Source: JAUWQU01 sp964605095 (lineage in GTDB: Bacteria; Planctomycetota; Phycisphaerae; SM23-33). From it: DNA of 5,372 nt. The stretch covers positions 1 through 5,372 of the forward strand of contig CAZSBS010000301.1 of assembly GCA_964605095.1 (NCBI GenBank). Reading direction: 5' to 3'. Under the pieces are notes generated by a model, which ran no database searches, was not told where the DNA came from, and was given only the letters and a program-made list of their open reading frames with translations. The translations under genes were made by a program, and so were the position numbers. Below are positions 1 through 5,372 of the stretch, piece after piece. Numbering within the stretch: the stretch's first letter is position 1; each line of letters opens with the position of its first letter.

Positions 1-44
1 CTAACATCCACACGGTGGGCGGCCGGCGCGGTTTTCGAAGCCAT
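1..44 (-). CDS. Possible 5' fragment of a further gene, truncated by the window edge
   Basis: An ATG at 44-42 opens a frame that stays open to the window edge and reads MASKTAPAAHRVDV. It begins 43 nt after the stop of the DUF1080-like gene and has the same orientation, so it could be the next gene of that cluster. No Shine-Dalgarno sequence is visible upstream (GACCGAAC precedes the ATG), and fourteen codons are too few for family recognition. Chance openness over 44 nt is quite likely, so this is only a candidate. Confidence 0.25.
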   Translation of the reverse strand, partial: MASKTAPAAHRVDV

Positions 45-58
45 GTTCGGTCTGTTGA

Positions 59-75
59 CCCGCTGAGGTCGCGGG
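59..75. repeat. Short inverted repeat after the DUF1080-like gene
   Basis: CCCGC (59-63) and GCGGG (71-75) form a perfect 5-bp stem around a 7-nt loop, 13 nt past the stop codon of the gene ending at 88. No run of T follows on the minus strand, so this does not meet the usual pattern of an intrinsic terminator. It may be a weak 3' structure or chance in GC-rich DNA. Confidence 0.2.
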
Positions 76-87
76 GATTCGCCCAGG

Positions 88-561
88 CTACTTGGCCGCC
101 TCGGCGGGTTTGCCTTCGAGGATGGGGATCATCACGATATTGCGGTACTGGACCGCGCCGCCCTCGGACTGCAAGCAGATCTTGCCCGGAACCACCTGGC
201 AGCCGGTCGCCTCGTTCTGGAGCAGATTGTTGACGTAGATCTTCAGATCGCCCTGGTTGAGGTATATCTCGTACTGGTTCCACTCATCCGTCTTGTAGCT
301 CTTGTAGTAGCCTTCCTTGATGATCTGGGCCTTGTCCGAGATCTTGCTGACGACGCGCTTGTCGAGCTTGTCGCCCTCGCGGTCGATCACCATCAGGTCG
401 CCGACGTTCACCAGCCAGCCGCGACGGCTCTCGTCGTACAGGAACCCCACCTTGCCGTTGAAGAGGCTGACGAAACCGTCATCCGCGCCCACCGCCAGAG
501 CCGCCGTCGCCAGCAAGGCCGCCACGCCGACCACTACCACCCGGTCGAGCCTCTCGATCAT
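88..561 (-). CDS. Secreted DUF1080-type (LamG/GH16-like fold) protein, unusually short
   Basis: This is a predicted exported protein of 157 aa. Residues 1-23 form a signal peptide: a charged MIERLDR start, then a Val/Ala/Leu-rich core ending in ALA, with VGA at 24-26 as an alternative cleavage site. GFVSLFNGK (29-37) matches the conserved N-terminal strand of DUF1080 (3-keto-disaccharide hydrolase domain). Residues 92-145 match its C-terminal half: DEWNQYEIYL, then KIYVNN, then GKICLQSEGGAVQYRNI. Family members known to me are usually about 200-250 aa. Here the stretch between FNGK and EWN is only some 55 residues and lacks a recognisable 'DFELR…NSGI' section, so the beta-sandwich may be incomplete. 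Family members bind or process carbohydrates, often in the periplasm or on the surface; catalysis here is unproven. The ATG at 561 has only a weak GAGAG about 13 nt upstream, within a small inverted repeat (573-586). The gene begins 58 nt after the transglutaminase-like gene and is probably co-transcribed with it. Confidence 0.8.
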   Translation of the reverse strand: MIERLDRVVVVGVAALLATAALAVGADDGFVSLFNGKVGFLYDESRRGWLVNVGDLMVIDREGDKLDKRVVSKISDKAQIIKEGYYKSYKTDEWNQYEIYLNQGDLKIYVNNLLQNEATGCQVVPGKICLQSEGGAVQYRNIVMIPILEGKPAEAAK

Positions 562-572
562 GTCCAGTCTAC

Positions 573-586
573 AACTCTCATGAGTT
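573..586. repeat. Small inverted repeat just upstream of the DUF1080-like start
   Basis: AACTC (573-577) and GAGTT (582-586) flank a 4-nt TCAT loop, 11 nt upstream of the ATG at 561; an overlapping 8-base palindrome, CTCATGAG, lies at 577-584. On the minus-strand transcript the only SD-like purines (GAGAG) would sit within or next to this stem. A role in translation is speculative and chance is a fair alternative. Confidence 0.2.
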
Positions 587-619
587 CACGTTGGAGTGTT
601 ATCACACCTACGGCTTCGC

Positions 620-2287
620 TTACTTCGCCTTCAGTTCAAACCACCGTATCGCGATTCCACGTTGGAAGGGAGCGGAAATCCTCAGATTCTTGGCGCCCTT
701 CTCGAACTTGATCCTCACTTCGTCCGTCGTTTCCCACAATCCGTGCGTGCTGGGAAGCTTGATCGTGGCGAGTTTGCTGCCCAAGGAACTGATATAGAGC
801 ACCTGGCCTCGATTGGCCGCCGCGACCCTCATCGTCAATCCATATTCCCCGGCCTCGGGCACATCGATGACGTACTCTATCCAAGTGGTAGTCATGTTCT
901 TCTGGAAATTAACCTGCTTTCCGCCGGTGAAACAGTCGAGAACCCAAACCTCGCCCTTCTGCTGTTCCGGGAAGTTGGGGTCAGAGTAGCTTTTTGTGAA
1001 CGTCTCAGCCTCGATGTGTATCACGCCGGGGACGGGCTCGAAAGGTTTTTCCGGGACGATTTCCGGTGCGGGGGGCTCCACCGGCGGCTTGGCTATCGCC
1101 GTTGGTTTTGAGTCCGGGCCTACTGCCGGGTTAGGTCCTGTTCCGGGCTTGGGCATGGCTGCCTGAAGTTTGCTCACTATCCCCGTGACCGCGTCAGCCT
1201 GTTCCTTCGAGGTAAGTGTCGCCGCCAGCCATTTCAGATGTTGAATCAGCGAGAACTCACCCACGCAGTCCCGCGCGGCCGCTTCCGCAAGAAGTCCATA
1301 ACCACCAAATGTTTTATGCCATCCGCCACCATAGCAGATCTTCCAGGCACTGCCGGGCTGAGGCTCAACCTGAGGATAGGGCGATTTATAGGCAACCGCG
1401 GAATGTGCTCGCTGGCCCATCGCCTGGGCGGGCAGGCCGAACGCCTTGCACGTCATTTCGCCAAACCATGACCTGGGGCCGCACTTTCCGCCGCCTTCCA
1501 TCACGGTTATGAAGCCGTTGCTGAATGGGAAAGGCGAGAATCTGCGCCACACCTCGCTTACGATGTTGACGACCTGCTCATTCTTTCTCAAATCAGGTCG
1601 CCATGTGTTTATCATTTGCCTCACCCATGCCAGGTCTCTGTCAGATGCCCATGAGGTCAAGACATTTCCAAGCTCCCAGACCGAAAGATCGTCAAAACTG
1701 GGAAATAGTTCCTTGTTCTTGTGCGCGGCCTTGTAGTGCTTGTAGCGTTCGACGGGGTCTATGACCACTCCGCTGCCATAGCTCTTGGCAGGTGAGCCGG
1801 AAAAACTGGCTGCGATGGCAAGCCTCAGATAGAGGCCCTCCTTCGAGTCGGGGTCGGCAGTAAAGATCTTTGTCCATGTATCTAATGATCCGGCGCCCCC
1901 GGATCCCTCGAGACACAAATCCAGGGCGTGAGTGTTCGGCAGAAGCCAGGCCAGAAATGTCCTGTTGGCCTGATCGGCTTTGGCAAAAGCTCCCATCTTG
2001 GCAACCCCGTACCTTGATAGGAATTGGTGTTGGCCCAAAGCTTTCGCAAACGCAGGATCCTTGAGGAGGCCCTCCATACCTGCCTTGGATATGCTGCCGA
2101 GGTCGGCCGGCATTTTCTTATTCAGCCATGCCGAGAGGTTGCTTACGTATGCGGTGAAGTCGCCCGCGTTAATGGCCGCGCCCAAATCCTTGGCATTGGG
2201 CTGCCATGCATGGAGATTTCCGGGAAGCAACAAGAACACGATGCAAACGATGAGTAAACGTGCGGTGTCTTTCTTAAGTGTTCGCAT
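620..2287 (-). CDS. Secreted transglutaminase-like protein with C-terminal CBM6/35-like module
   Basis: This is a predicted exported protein of 555 aa. Residues 1-27 are a signal peptide: basic MRTLKK, a hydrophobic LLIVCIVFLLL core and likely cleavage after LHA. Residues 31-260 look mostly alpha-helical and include DPVERYKHYKAAH (177-189) and SFDDLSVWEL (197-206), stretches I recognise from large planctomycete secreted proteins. The core at 265-330 has GGGKCGPRSWFG (Cys269), KAFGLPAQAMGQRAH (His295) and AWKICYGGGW, resembling the Cys and His regions of the transglutaminase/papain-like fold. No clear third catalytic Asp follows the His at the usual distance. A Pro-rich linker spans about 379-421. 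Residues 422-555 look like a CBM6/CBM35-type beta-sandwich: IHIEAE, WIEYVIDVPEAGEYGLTMR, LPSTHGLW and a terminal IRWFELK. The role may be cell-surface peptide or glycan modification, or binding only; activity is not established. The ATG at 2287 is preceded by GAGG with a 7-nt spacer. The DUF1080-like gene follows 58 nt downstream. Confidence 0.85.
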   Translation of the reverse strand: MRTLKKDTARLLIVCIVFLLLPGNLHAWQPNAKDLGAAINAGDFTAYVSNLSAWLNKKMPADLGSISKAGMEGLLKDPAFAKALGQHQFLSRYGVAKMGAFAKADQANRTFLAWLLPNTHALDLCLEGSGGAGSLDTWTKIFTADPDSKEGLYLRLAIAASFSGSPAKSYGSGVVIDPVERYKHYKAAHKNKELFPSFDDLSVWELGNVLTSWASDRDLAWVRQMINTWRPDLRKNEQVVNIVSEVWRRFSPFPFSNGFITVMEGGGKCGPRSWFGEMTCKAFGLPAQAMGQRAHSAVAYKSPYPQVEPQPGSAWKICYGGGWHKTFGGYGLLAEAAARDCVGEFSLIQHLKWLAATLTSKEQADAVTGIVSKLQAAMPKPGTGPNPAVGPDSKPTAIAKPPVEPPAPEIVPEKPFEPVPGVIHIEAETFTKSYSDPNFPEQQKGEVWVLDCFTGGKQVNFQKNMTTTWIEYVIDVPEAGEYGLTMRVAAANRGQVLYISSLGSKLATIKLPSTHGLWETTDEVRIKFEKGAKNLRISAPFQRGIAIRWFELKAK

Positions 2288-2473
2288 GACGTTACCTCGA
2301 TAGCCCCGAATTTTCGATTAGCTTGCCCCATGCGATGGGTAGTTTCCGACCTGTAATAAGGTGGAACCGCCGCCGTGAGTGACGCTTCCGCTGCTATTGC
2401 GCGGCGAGCCCGAAGGACAACTGCGGCAACCGCAACACGCGCGACGGAACACCCGCCACCTAGCCCGGGCTGA

Positions 2474-2500
2474 TTCTATCACTTCTCGCCCGCAGCACAA
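2474..2500 (-). promoter_or_regulatory. Candidate sigma70-type extended -10 promoter for the secreted-protein genes
   Basis: On the minus strand, TTGTGC (2500-2495) is followed after 15 nt by TAGAAT (2479-2474), which is preceded by TGA and so gives an extended -10 pattern, TGnTAGAAT. The 15-nt spacer is shorter than the usual 17, which extended -10 promoters tolerate. A start site would fall near 2467, giving a leader of about 180 nt before the ATG at 2287. This was found by eye only. Confidence 0.35.
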
Positions 2501-2541
2501 GATATTTCCCGCCGGATCCCGGCTCTGCGCGGGCATTTGTC

Positions 2542-2559
2542 CGCCACCGGGCCGTGGCG
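2542..2559. repeat. Inverted repeat (6-bp stem, 6-nt loop) downstream of the redox operon
   Basis: CGCCAC (2542-2547) and GTGGCG (2554-2559) are perfectly complementary around a CGGGCC loop, about 90 nt beyond the stop codon of the flavoprotein gene. This is the strongest simple hairpin in the intergenic region. The bases following it on the minus strand (GACAAATG) contain no T-run, so it is not a canonical Rho-independent terminator; a 3'-stabilising structure or chance are the alternatives. Confidence 0.25.
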
Positions 2560-2648
2560 AACGGCTGCCTGAGATGCACCGAGATGATTTCCACACTGAC
2601 GTTCATGTCGCTCACATGCGGGCGGTTCTCTCCTCTCCGAAGACTCAT

Positions 2649-3989
2649 TTACTTGCGCATCCGGCTGATGGCGACCTCGGCAGCATTGACCAAAGGATAG
2701 GCGATGGGCGAGGCGGTCAGCGCCGGATGGGTGCCCATCTGGAACATTGCGATGTCCTCGGCCGTCATACGCTTCTGCACGCACGCCGCAATGGTGTTGA
2801 TTAGTTCCCCGACTGAGGCGTTGCCTCGGACCTGCCCACCCAGCAGCACCTGCGAATGCGACTCGAAGACCAGCTTGACCTTCATGGGGGCCGCGCCGGG
2901 CATGCCGCCCGGATGGCGGTTGGGCGTCTCCACGGTGCCGCAAACGACCTGATAGCCGCGCTGCTTGGCCATGGACTCGGTCAGGCCCGCGGTGCCCATC
3001 GCCAAGTCGCCGACGGCCGTGGACCAGACGCCCAATGTGCCGTCACTTTCCCTCCGCAGGCCGTAGACGTTGGCCCCGGCGATCCGGGCCTCAAGCTGTG
3101 CGATGGAGGCCAGCTTCAACGGTGAAGGCCCGCCGCCGAAAAACGAAATTTTCTCGGCGCAGTCGCCACAGGCGAAAATGGCTGCGTCGGAGGTCTGCAT
3201 TGTACGGTCCACCTCCACGCCGCCGGTGAGCCCGAGACGCAGGCCGGCGCCCTTGGCCAACTCGACGTTCGCCTGAACGCCGATGCCGAGAATGACCAGG
3301 TCGGCAGGGACGCTGGAGCCGTCGGTCAACTGAACGGCGCTGACGTGCCCGTTGCCTGTGATCCGCTCAACAATCGCCGAGGTGCGCACGGTGACGCCAC
3401 GCGATCTGAGCAGATCCTCCATTTCAGTGCAAAACTCGCAGTCGTAGGAGAGGCTCAGACAGTTGGCGGCCAGTTCTAAGACCGTCACGTTCTTGCCGCC
3501 GATCTTGTTGATCTCGTCAGCGAACTCGATCCCGATGAACCCGCCGCCAATGATGACGATTTCCTTGGCTCGTGCCAGCCGCTGCTGAAGCAGGCGCAGG
3601 TGCTCCACGTCCTTCAGGATGGGGAAGACGCCGTCGAGGGCCATGCCGGGAATCGGCGGCTGGGTGGGCAGCGAGCCGGTCGCCAGAATCAGCCGTTCGT
3701 ACTCGATGTCACCGTCGCTCGTTACCAGCCTGTGCTGCTGACGATCAATCTTCGTCACCTCGGCAATCAGCAGGTCGATCCGGTTCTTCTCCAGAACGGT
3801 GTCTGGGATGAGGTCCTTATCCGGGGTGCCCAGCGTGCCGAAGATGTACGGAATCCCGCAGGGGATTGCCACCTGCTTCTCCTTGCGCACCAGGAGAATT
3901 CGTTTGTCCGGGTGGTGCCTGCGGGCCGTGATGGCGGCTGTGATTCCCGCGGCACTTCCGCCGAGTACGACGATGTCTGCCTTGGTCAT
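2649..3989 (-). CDS. FAD/NAD(P)H-dependent oxidoreductase, CoA-disulfide/sulfur reductase-like
   Basis: This 446-aa flavoprotein belongs to the single-cysteine branch of the pyridine nucleotide-disulfide oxidoreductases. The FAD-binding motif is VVLGGSAAGITAA (7-19). The active-site region is VAIPCGIPYIFG with Cys44, very like the PCGIPY of archaeal NADH-dependent sulfur reductases. LILATGS lies at 100-106, the NAD(P)H Rossmann motif IVIIGGGFIGIEFADEI at 144-160, the second FAD motif AIFACGDCAE at 270-279, and a dimerisation domain at about 320-446. The His of NADH peroxidases/oxidases (GSSHGG) is Ala here, which favours the CoA-disulfide or persulfide/polysulfide reductase type over NADH peroxidase. 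There is no rhodanese extension. Two CxxC pairs (184/187 and 274/277) are also present. Expected reaction: NAD(P)H-driven reduction of a disulfide, persulfide, polysulfide or O2 in the cytoplasm. The frame is open upstream to 4142, but the ATG at 3989 is preferred because AAGGAG lies 5 nt upstream and the family motif starts at once. It is the last gene of the operon. Confidence 0.9.
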   Translation of the reverse strand: MTKADIVVLGGSAAGITAAITARRHHPDKRILLVRKEKQVAIPCGIPYIFGTLGTPDKDLIPDTVLEKNRIDLLIAEVTKIDRQQHRLVTSDGDIEYERLILATGSLPTQPPIPGMALDGVFPILKDVEHLRLLQQRLARAKEIVIIGGGFIGIEFADEINKIGGKNVTVLELAANCLSLSYDCEFCTEMEDLLRSRGVTVRTSAIVERITGNGHVSAVQLTDGSSVPADLVILGIGVQANVELAKGAGLRLGLTGGVEVDRTMQTSDAAIFACGDCAEKISFFGGGPSPLKLASIAQLEARIAGANVYGLRRESDGTLGVWSTAVGDLAMGTAGLTESMAKQRGYQVVCGTVETPNRHPGGMPGAAPMKVKLVFESHSQVLLGGQVRGNASVGELINTIAACVQKRMTAEDIAMFQMGTHPALTASPIAYPLVNAAEVAISRMRK

Positions 3990-3994
3990 GGGAT

Positions 3995-4000
3995 CTCCTT
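3995..4000 (-). promoter_or_regulatory. Ribosome binding site overlapping the upstream stop codon
   Basis: AAGGAG at 4000-3995 ends 5 nt before the ATG at 3989. Its first A is the last base of the TGA stop of the radical SAM gene, giving TGAAGGAGATCCCATG. This fixes the flavoprotein start against longer in-frame alternatives inside the radical SAM gene and suggests translational coupling of the two genes. Confidence 0.8.
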
Positions 4001-4938
4001 CAGTTGTTGGTTTCTTCGGGTTGGTGTTTGCCACTATAGAACAGCTTACCACCGGAGGACAGCTTCTCCAGCAATCCGCTGGCGTCCAGTTCCTCGACGT
4101 ACTTGATGGCCTCGTTCCGGTGCATGTCCAAGCCGGCGGCAATGTCCTCCACAGAGCAAGGGCGGCGCTGGATCATCTCCAGGACATTTGCCCGCCCGGC
4201 CTTGAAATCGCTTTGGGCATGAACGCCACGATAGTCGGCGATGATCTCGCCCGGCGGGTCGAACCGTGACGCGAGATCGACCATCTTCACGCGGTCGACC
4301 ATCACCGCATAGTCTTCGGCCGTGGGCCGGGTCGCGCTGTTCAGTTGCACCCGATCAGGCTTGATCCGCCCAACGCAGTCGATAATCTTGCGGGCTTCGC
4401 TTTCGATGGCCGTGTGCCCGGCCAGGAGGAACACCTCCAGCCAGTATTCGCCGTGGTATTCCTCTCGAAACGCGATCAGGCCCTCCAGCATCCGCTCAAA
4501 TGAGATGCTCTCGTGCGGACGGTTGACCGCCTGGAACATGCTGTCGTCCCCGGCGTCCAGCGATGGAATCACCAAGTGAGCGTCCATCAATTGCCGGCGG
4601 ACTTCCTCCTGCCAGAGCAGCGATCCGTTCGTAAGCACGGCAATGGGGACATCCGTCATGGAGCGGATGCCCGCGATCAACTCGTCCAAGCGCGAGTAGA
4701 GGGTCGGCTCTCCCGAGCCGCTGAGCGTGATGTAATCGGGCCTGGCGGCCAGCTTGTCCTTCAGTTCCGCAAGAACGTCGTCCAATGGCGCCCACTCGCG
4801 CCTTTCGACGGTCTTGTTGGTCGTCCGGCCAAGCTGGCAGTAGATGCAGTCATAGGAGCATGTCTTGAACGGGACCAGGTCCACACCCAACGACCGCCCT
4901 AGCCTGCGCGACGGCACGGGGCCAAAGATGTATCCCAT
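4000..4938 (-). CDS. Radical SAM protein, COG0731-like, with C-terminal winged-helix-like domain
   Basis: This 312-aa protein opens with the highly conserved FGPVPSRRLGRSLGVDLVPF (5-24), followed by the radical SAM cluster motif CSYDCIYC: Cys27, Cys31 and Cys34, in CxxxCxxC spacing, which ligate a [4Fe-4S] cluster. LSGSGEPTLY (72-81) corresponds to the SAM-binding GGE-type motif, and VLTNGSLL (101-108) is a typical barrel strand. The TIM-barrel core runs to about residue 240. Residues 255-302 (RRPCSVEDIAAGL, then IKYVEELDASGLL, then GKLFYSG) read as a winged-helix-like domain that could contact nucleic acid or protein. The family is related to the archaeal TYW1 group, but this branch has no reaction that I can name. 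Generation of a 5'-deoxyadenosyl radical is expected. The ATG at 4938 is preceded by GAGG with a 7-nt spacer. It sits 43 nt after the split-barrel gene and 10 nt before the flavoprotein gene, so co-transcription is likely, and the flavoprotein could supply or balance electrons for the cluster (inference). Confidence 0.9.
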   Translation of the reverse strand: MGYIFGPVPSRRLGRSLGVDLVPFKTCSYDCIYCQLGRTTNKTVERREWAPLDDVLAELKDKLAARPDYITLSGSGEPTLYSRLDELIAGIRSMTDVPIAVLTNGSLLWQEEVRRQLMDAHLVIPSLDAGDDSMFQAVNRPHESISFERMLEGLIAFREEYHGEYWLEVFLLAGHTAIESEARKIIDCVGRIKPDRVQLNSATRPTAEDYAVMVDRVKMVDLASRFDPPGEIIADYRGVHAQSDFKAGRANVLEMIQRRPCSVEDIAAGLDMHRNEAIKYVEELDASGLLEKLSSGGKLFYSGKHQPEETNN

Positions 4939-4981
4939 GGTACTACCTCACTCATCACACGGTTTGGTGTCGCACGGCGCG

Positions 4982-5359
4982 TCAGCAGAGCTTTTCCGCT
5001 CCGGAGTAGACTTCCTCGATCCGCAGGGCCGCCGCGGCGTGTCCAGGGTGCTGCGAGGGATTCCAGGTCTTCATGTCGTCGAATATCTCACCATCTTTGT
5101 GGTATTCCCATGTCCCCTTAACCTGGTAGGCCTTGCCCTTCTTGTCGCGAAACAGAAGCGACCCCTTCCCGCCACTGAGTATGTTTTTGCGTGTCTTGTC
5201 GAAGTAGTTGTCAGCCACCACCAGCCGGTCCTCGCCAAATGCGCCGAGGCAGGTCACGTAGATGATATTAGGCAAACCCTCTGGACTGACTGTCGCCAGG
5301 ATTGCCGGGCCGTCACGATCTTCCCACGCTTCGCGGACATTCTTCGGTAGAGATGCCAT
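4982..5359 (-). CDS. Pyridoxamine 5'-phosphate oxidase-family FMN-binding split-barrel protein
   Basis: This small cytoplasmic protein has 125 aa from the chosen start. GPAILATVSPEGLPNIIYV (about 17-35) is the first beta-hairpin of the flavin-reductase-like/PNPOx split barrel, LVVADNYFDKTRKNI (about 46-60) matches the FMN phosphate-contacting strand and helix, and GSLLFRDKKGKAYQVKGTWEY continues the barrel. The C-terminus RIEEVYSGAEKLC matches a common ending in this short subfamily, whose members are usually around 120-140 aa. Flavin binding is expected. Vitamin B6 synthesis is unlikely, because the subfamily is broad and the neighbours are redox enzymes. Three in-frame starts exist: GTG at 5368, ATG at 5365 and ATG at 5359. 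AGGAG at 5372-5368 is 8 nt from the last but overlaps or crowds the first two, so 5359 is chosen. It is the first gene of the operon visible here; the promoter is out of view. Confidence 0.85.
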   Translation of the reverse strand: MASLPKNVREAWEDRDGPAILATVSPEGLPNIIYVTCLGAFGEDRLVVADNYFDKTRKNILSGGKGSLLFRDKKGKAYQVKGTWEYHKDGEIFDDMKTWNPSQHPGHAAAALRIEEVYSGAEKLC

Positions 5360-5367
5360 ATCCATCA

Positions 5368-5372
5368 CTCCT
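5368..5372 (-). promoter_or_regulatory. Ribosome binding site that decides the split-barrel gene start
   Basis: AGGAG occupies the last five bases of the window on the minus strand. Its spacing is 8 nt to the ATG at 5359, 2 nt to the ATG at 5365, and it overlaps the GTG at 5368, so only the ATG at 5359 is well placed. The motif may extend beyond the window. Confidence 0.65.

Larger units (their letters stand above)
2288..2648. other. Intergenic region between the redox operon and the secreted-protein genes
   Basis: No convincing gene is present in these 361 bases. Open frames exist on both strands, but their products are rich in Arg, Ser, Pro and Gly, have no recognisable motif and lack ribosome binding sites, as expected of random GC-rich sequence. 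The region holds a candidate minus-strand promoter (2474-2500), the GAGG ribosome binding site of the transglutaminase-like gene (2295-2298) and three short perfect inverted repeats: CCCAT/ATGGG at 2327-2339, TGCGG/CCGCA at 2422-2434 and CGCCAC/GTGGCG at 2542-2559. None has the T-run of a typical intrinsic terminator, so the upstream operon may end by a Rho-type mechanism or may read through. Confidence 0.6.

Noticed and set aside
602..622. Repeated GCGAAG flanking the stop codon of the transglutaminase-like gene
   Set aside because: The repeat is only six bases and imperfectly symmetric, with no hairpin or T-run. It is too short to mean anything.
596..1111. Plus-strand open frame of 171 codons antisense to the transglutaminase-like gene
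   Set aside because: The minus-strand protein has clear CBM-like motifs over the same bases. The plus-strand product has no SD and no recognisable family.
2318..2596. Minus-strand open frame of 92 codons in the intergenic region
   Set aside because: Its composition (Ser, Arg, Gly, Cys rich) and lack of an SD or motif suggest chance, and it contains the candidate promoter and several inverted repeats.
2460..2648. A 62-codon minus-strand frame whose ATG directly abuts the flavoprotein stop (TAAATG)
   Set aside because: The abutting layout is suggestive, but the product is Arg-rich with no motif, no SD is evident and it runs into the candidate promoter. It looks like random GC-rich sequence.
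2379..2804. Plus-strand open frame of 141 codons reaching into the flavoprotein gene
   Set aside because: It is antisense to a well-supported gene over much of its length and rich in Arg, His and Pro with no recognisable domain. It is best explained as a shadow frame.
3990..4142. Upstream extension of the flavoprotein by 51 residues
   Set aside because: It lies almost wholly inside the radical SAM coding region in another frame and has no flavoprotein homology. The ATG at 3989 has a strong SD and starts right at the FAD-binding motif.
4865..5350. Plus-strand open frame of 161 codons antisense to the split-barrel gene
   Set aside because: The minus-strand product is an unambiguous PNPOx-like protein and the plus-strand frame is its shadow.

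Overview
This GC-rich window most resembles the chromosome of a Planctomycetota bacterium or a close PVC-superphylum relative. The evidence is a secreted protein with the 'GGGKCG…FG…AFG.PA…GQ..H' and 'SFDDLSVWEL' signatures that I associate with large planctomycete protein families, followed by a secreted DUF1080-type (3-keto-disaccharide hydrolase / LamG-like) protein. The taxon is inferred from family knowledge; no marker gene is present. All convincing genes lie on the minus strand, so transcription runs from high to low coordinates.

Right half (2649-5372): a compact three-gene cytoplasmic redox operon. In transcription order it encodes a small FMN-binding split-barrel protein of the pyridoxamine-phosphate-oxidase superfamily (4982-5359), a COG0731-like radical SAM enzyme with a CxxxCxxC cluster and a C-terminal winged-helix-like tail (4000-4938), and a single-cysteine FAD/NAD(P)H oxidoreductase of the CoA-disulfide reductase / NADH-dependent sulfur reductase group (2649-3989). 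The last two are 10 nt apart and the ribosome binding site overlaps the preceding stop codon. The operon promoter lies outside the window, beyond 5372.

Middle (2288-2648): about 360 bases with no credible gene. It holds a candidate extended -10 promoter for the secreted-protein genes and a few short inverted repeats, but no clear intrinsic terminator.

Left half (1-2287): two exported proteins, probably co-transcribed. The first (620-2287) has a signal peptide, an alpha-helical region, a transglutaminase-like Cys/His core, a proline-rich linker and a CBM6/CBM35-like carbohydrate-binding module. The second (88-561) has a signal peptide and an unusually short DUF1080-like fold that appears to lack much of its middle. 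A possible next gene start (1-44) runs off the left edge.

The two halves look functionally separate: an intracellular flavin/SAM/thiol redox module, and an extracytoplasmic glycan- or surface-related pair. I see no CRISPR array, tRNA, rRNA, insertion sequence or phage gene. The nearest thing to an undescribed system is the split-barrel / radical SAM / flavoprotein operon, whose substrate cannot be read from the sequence.
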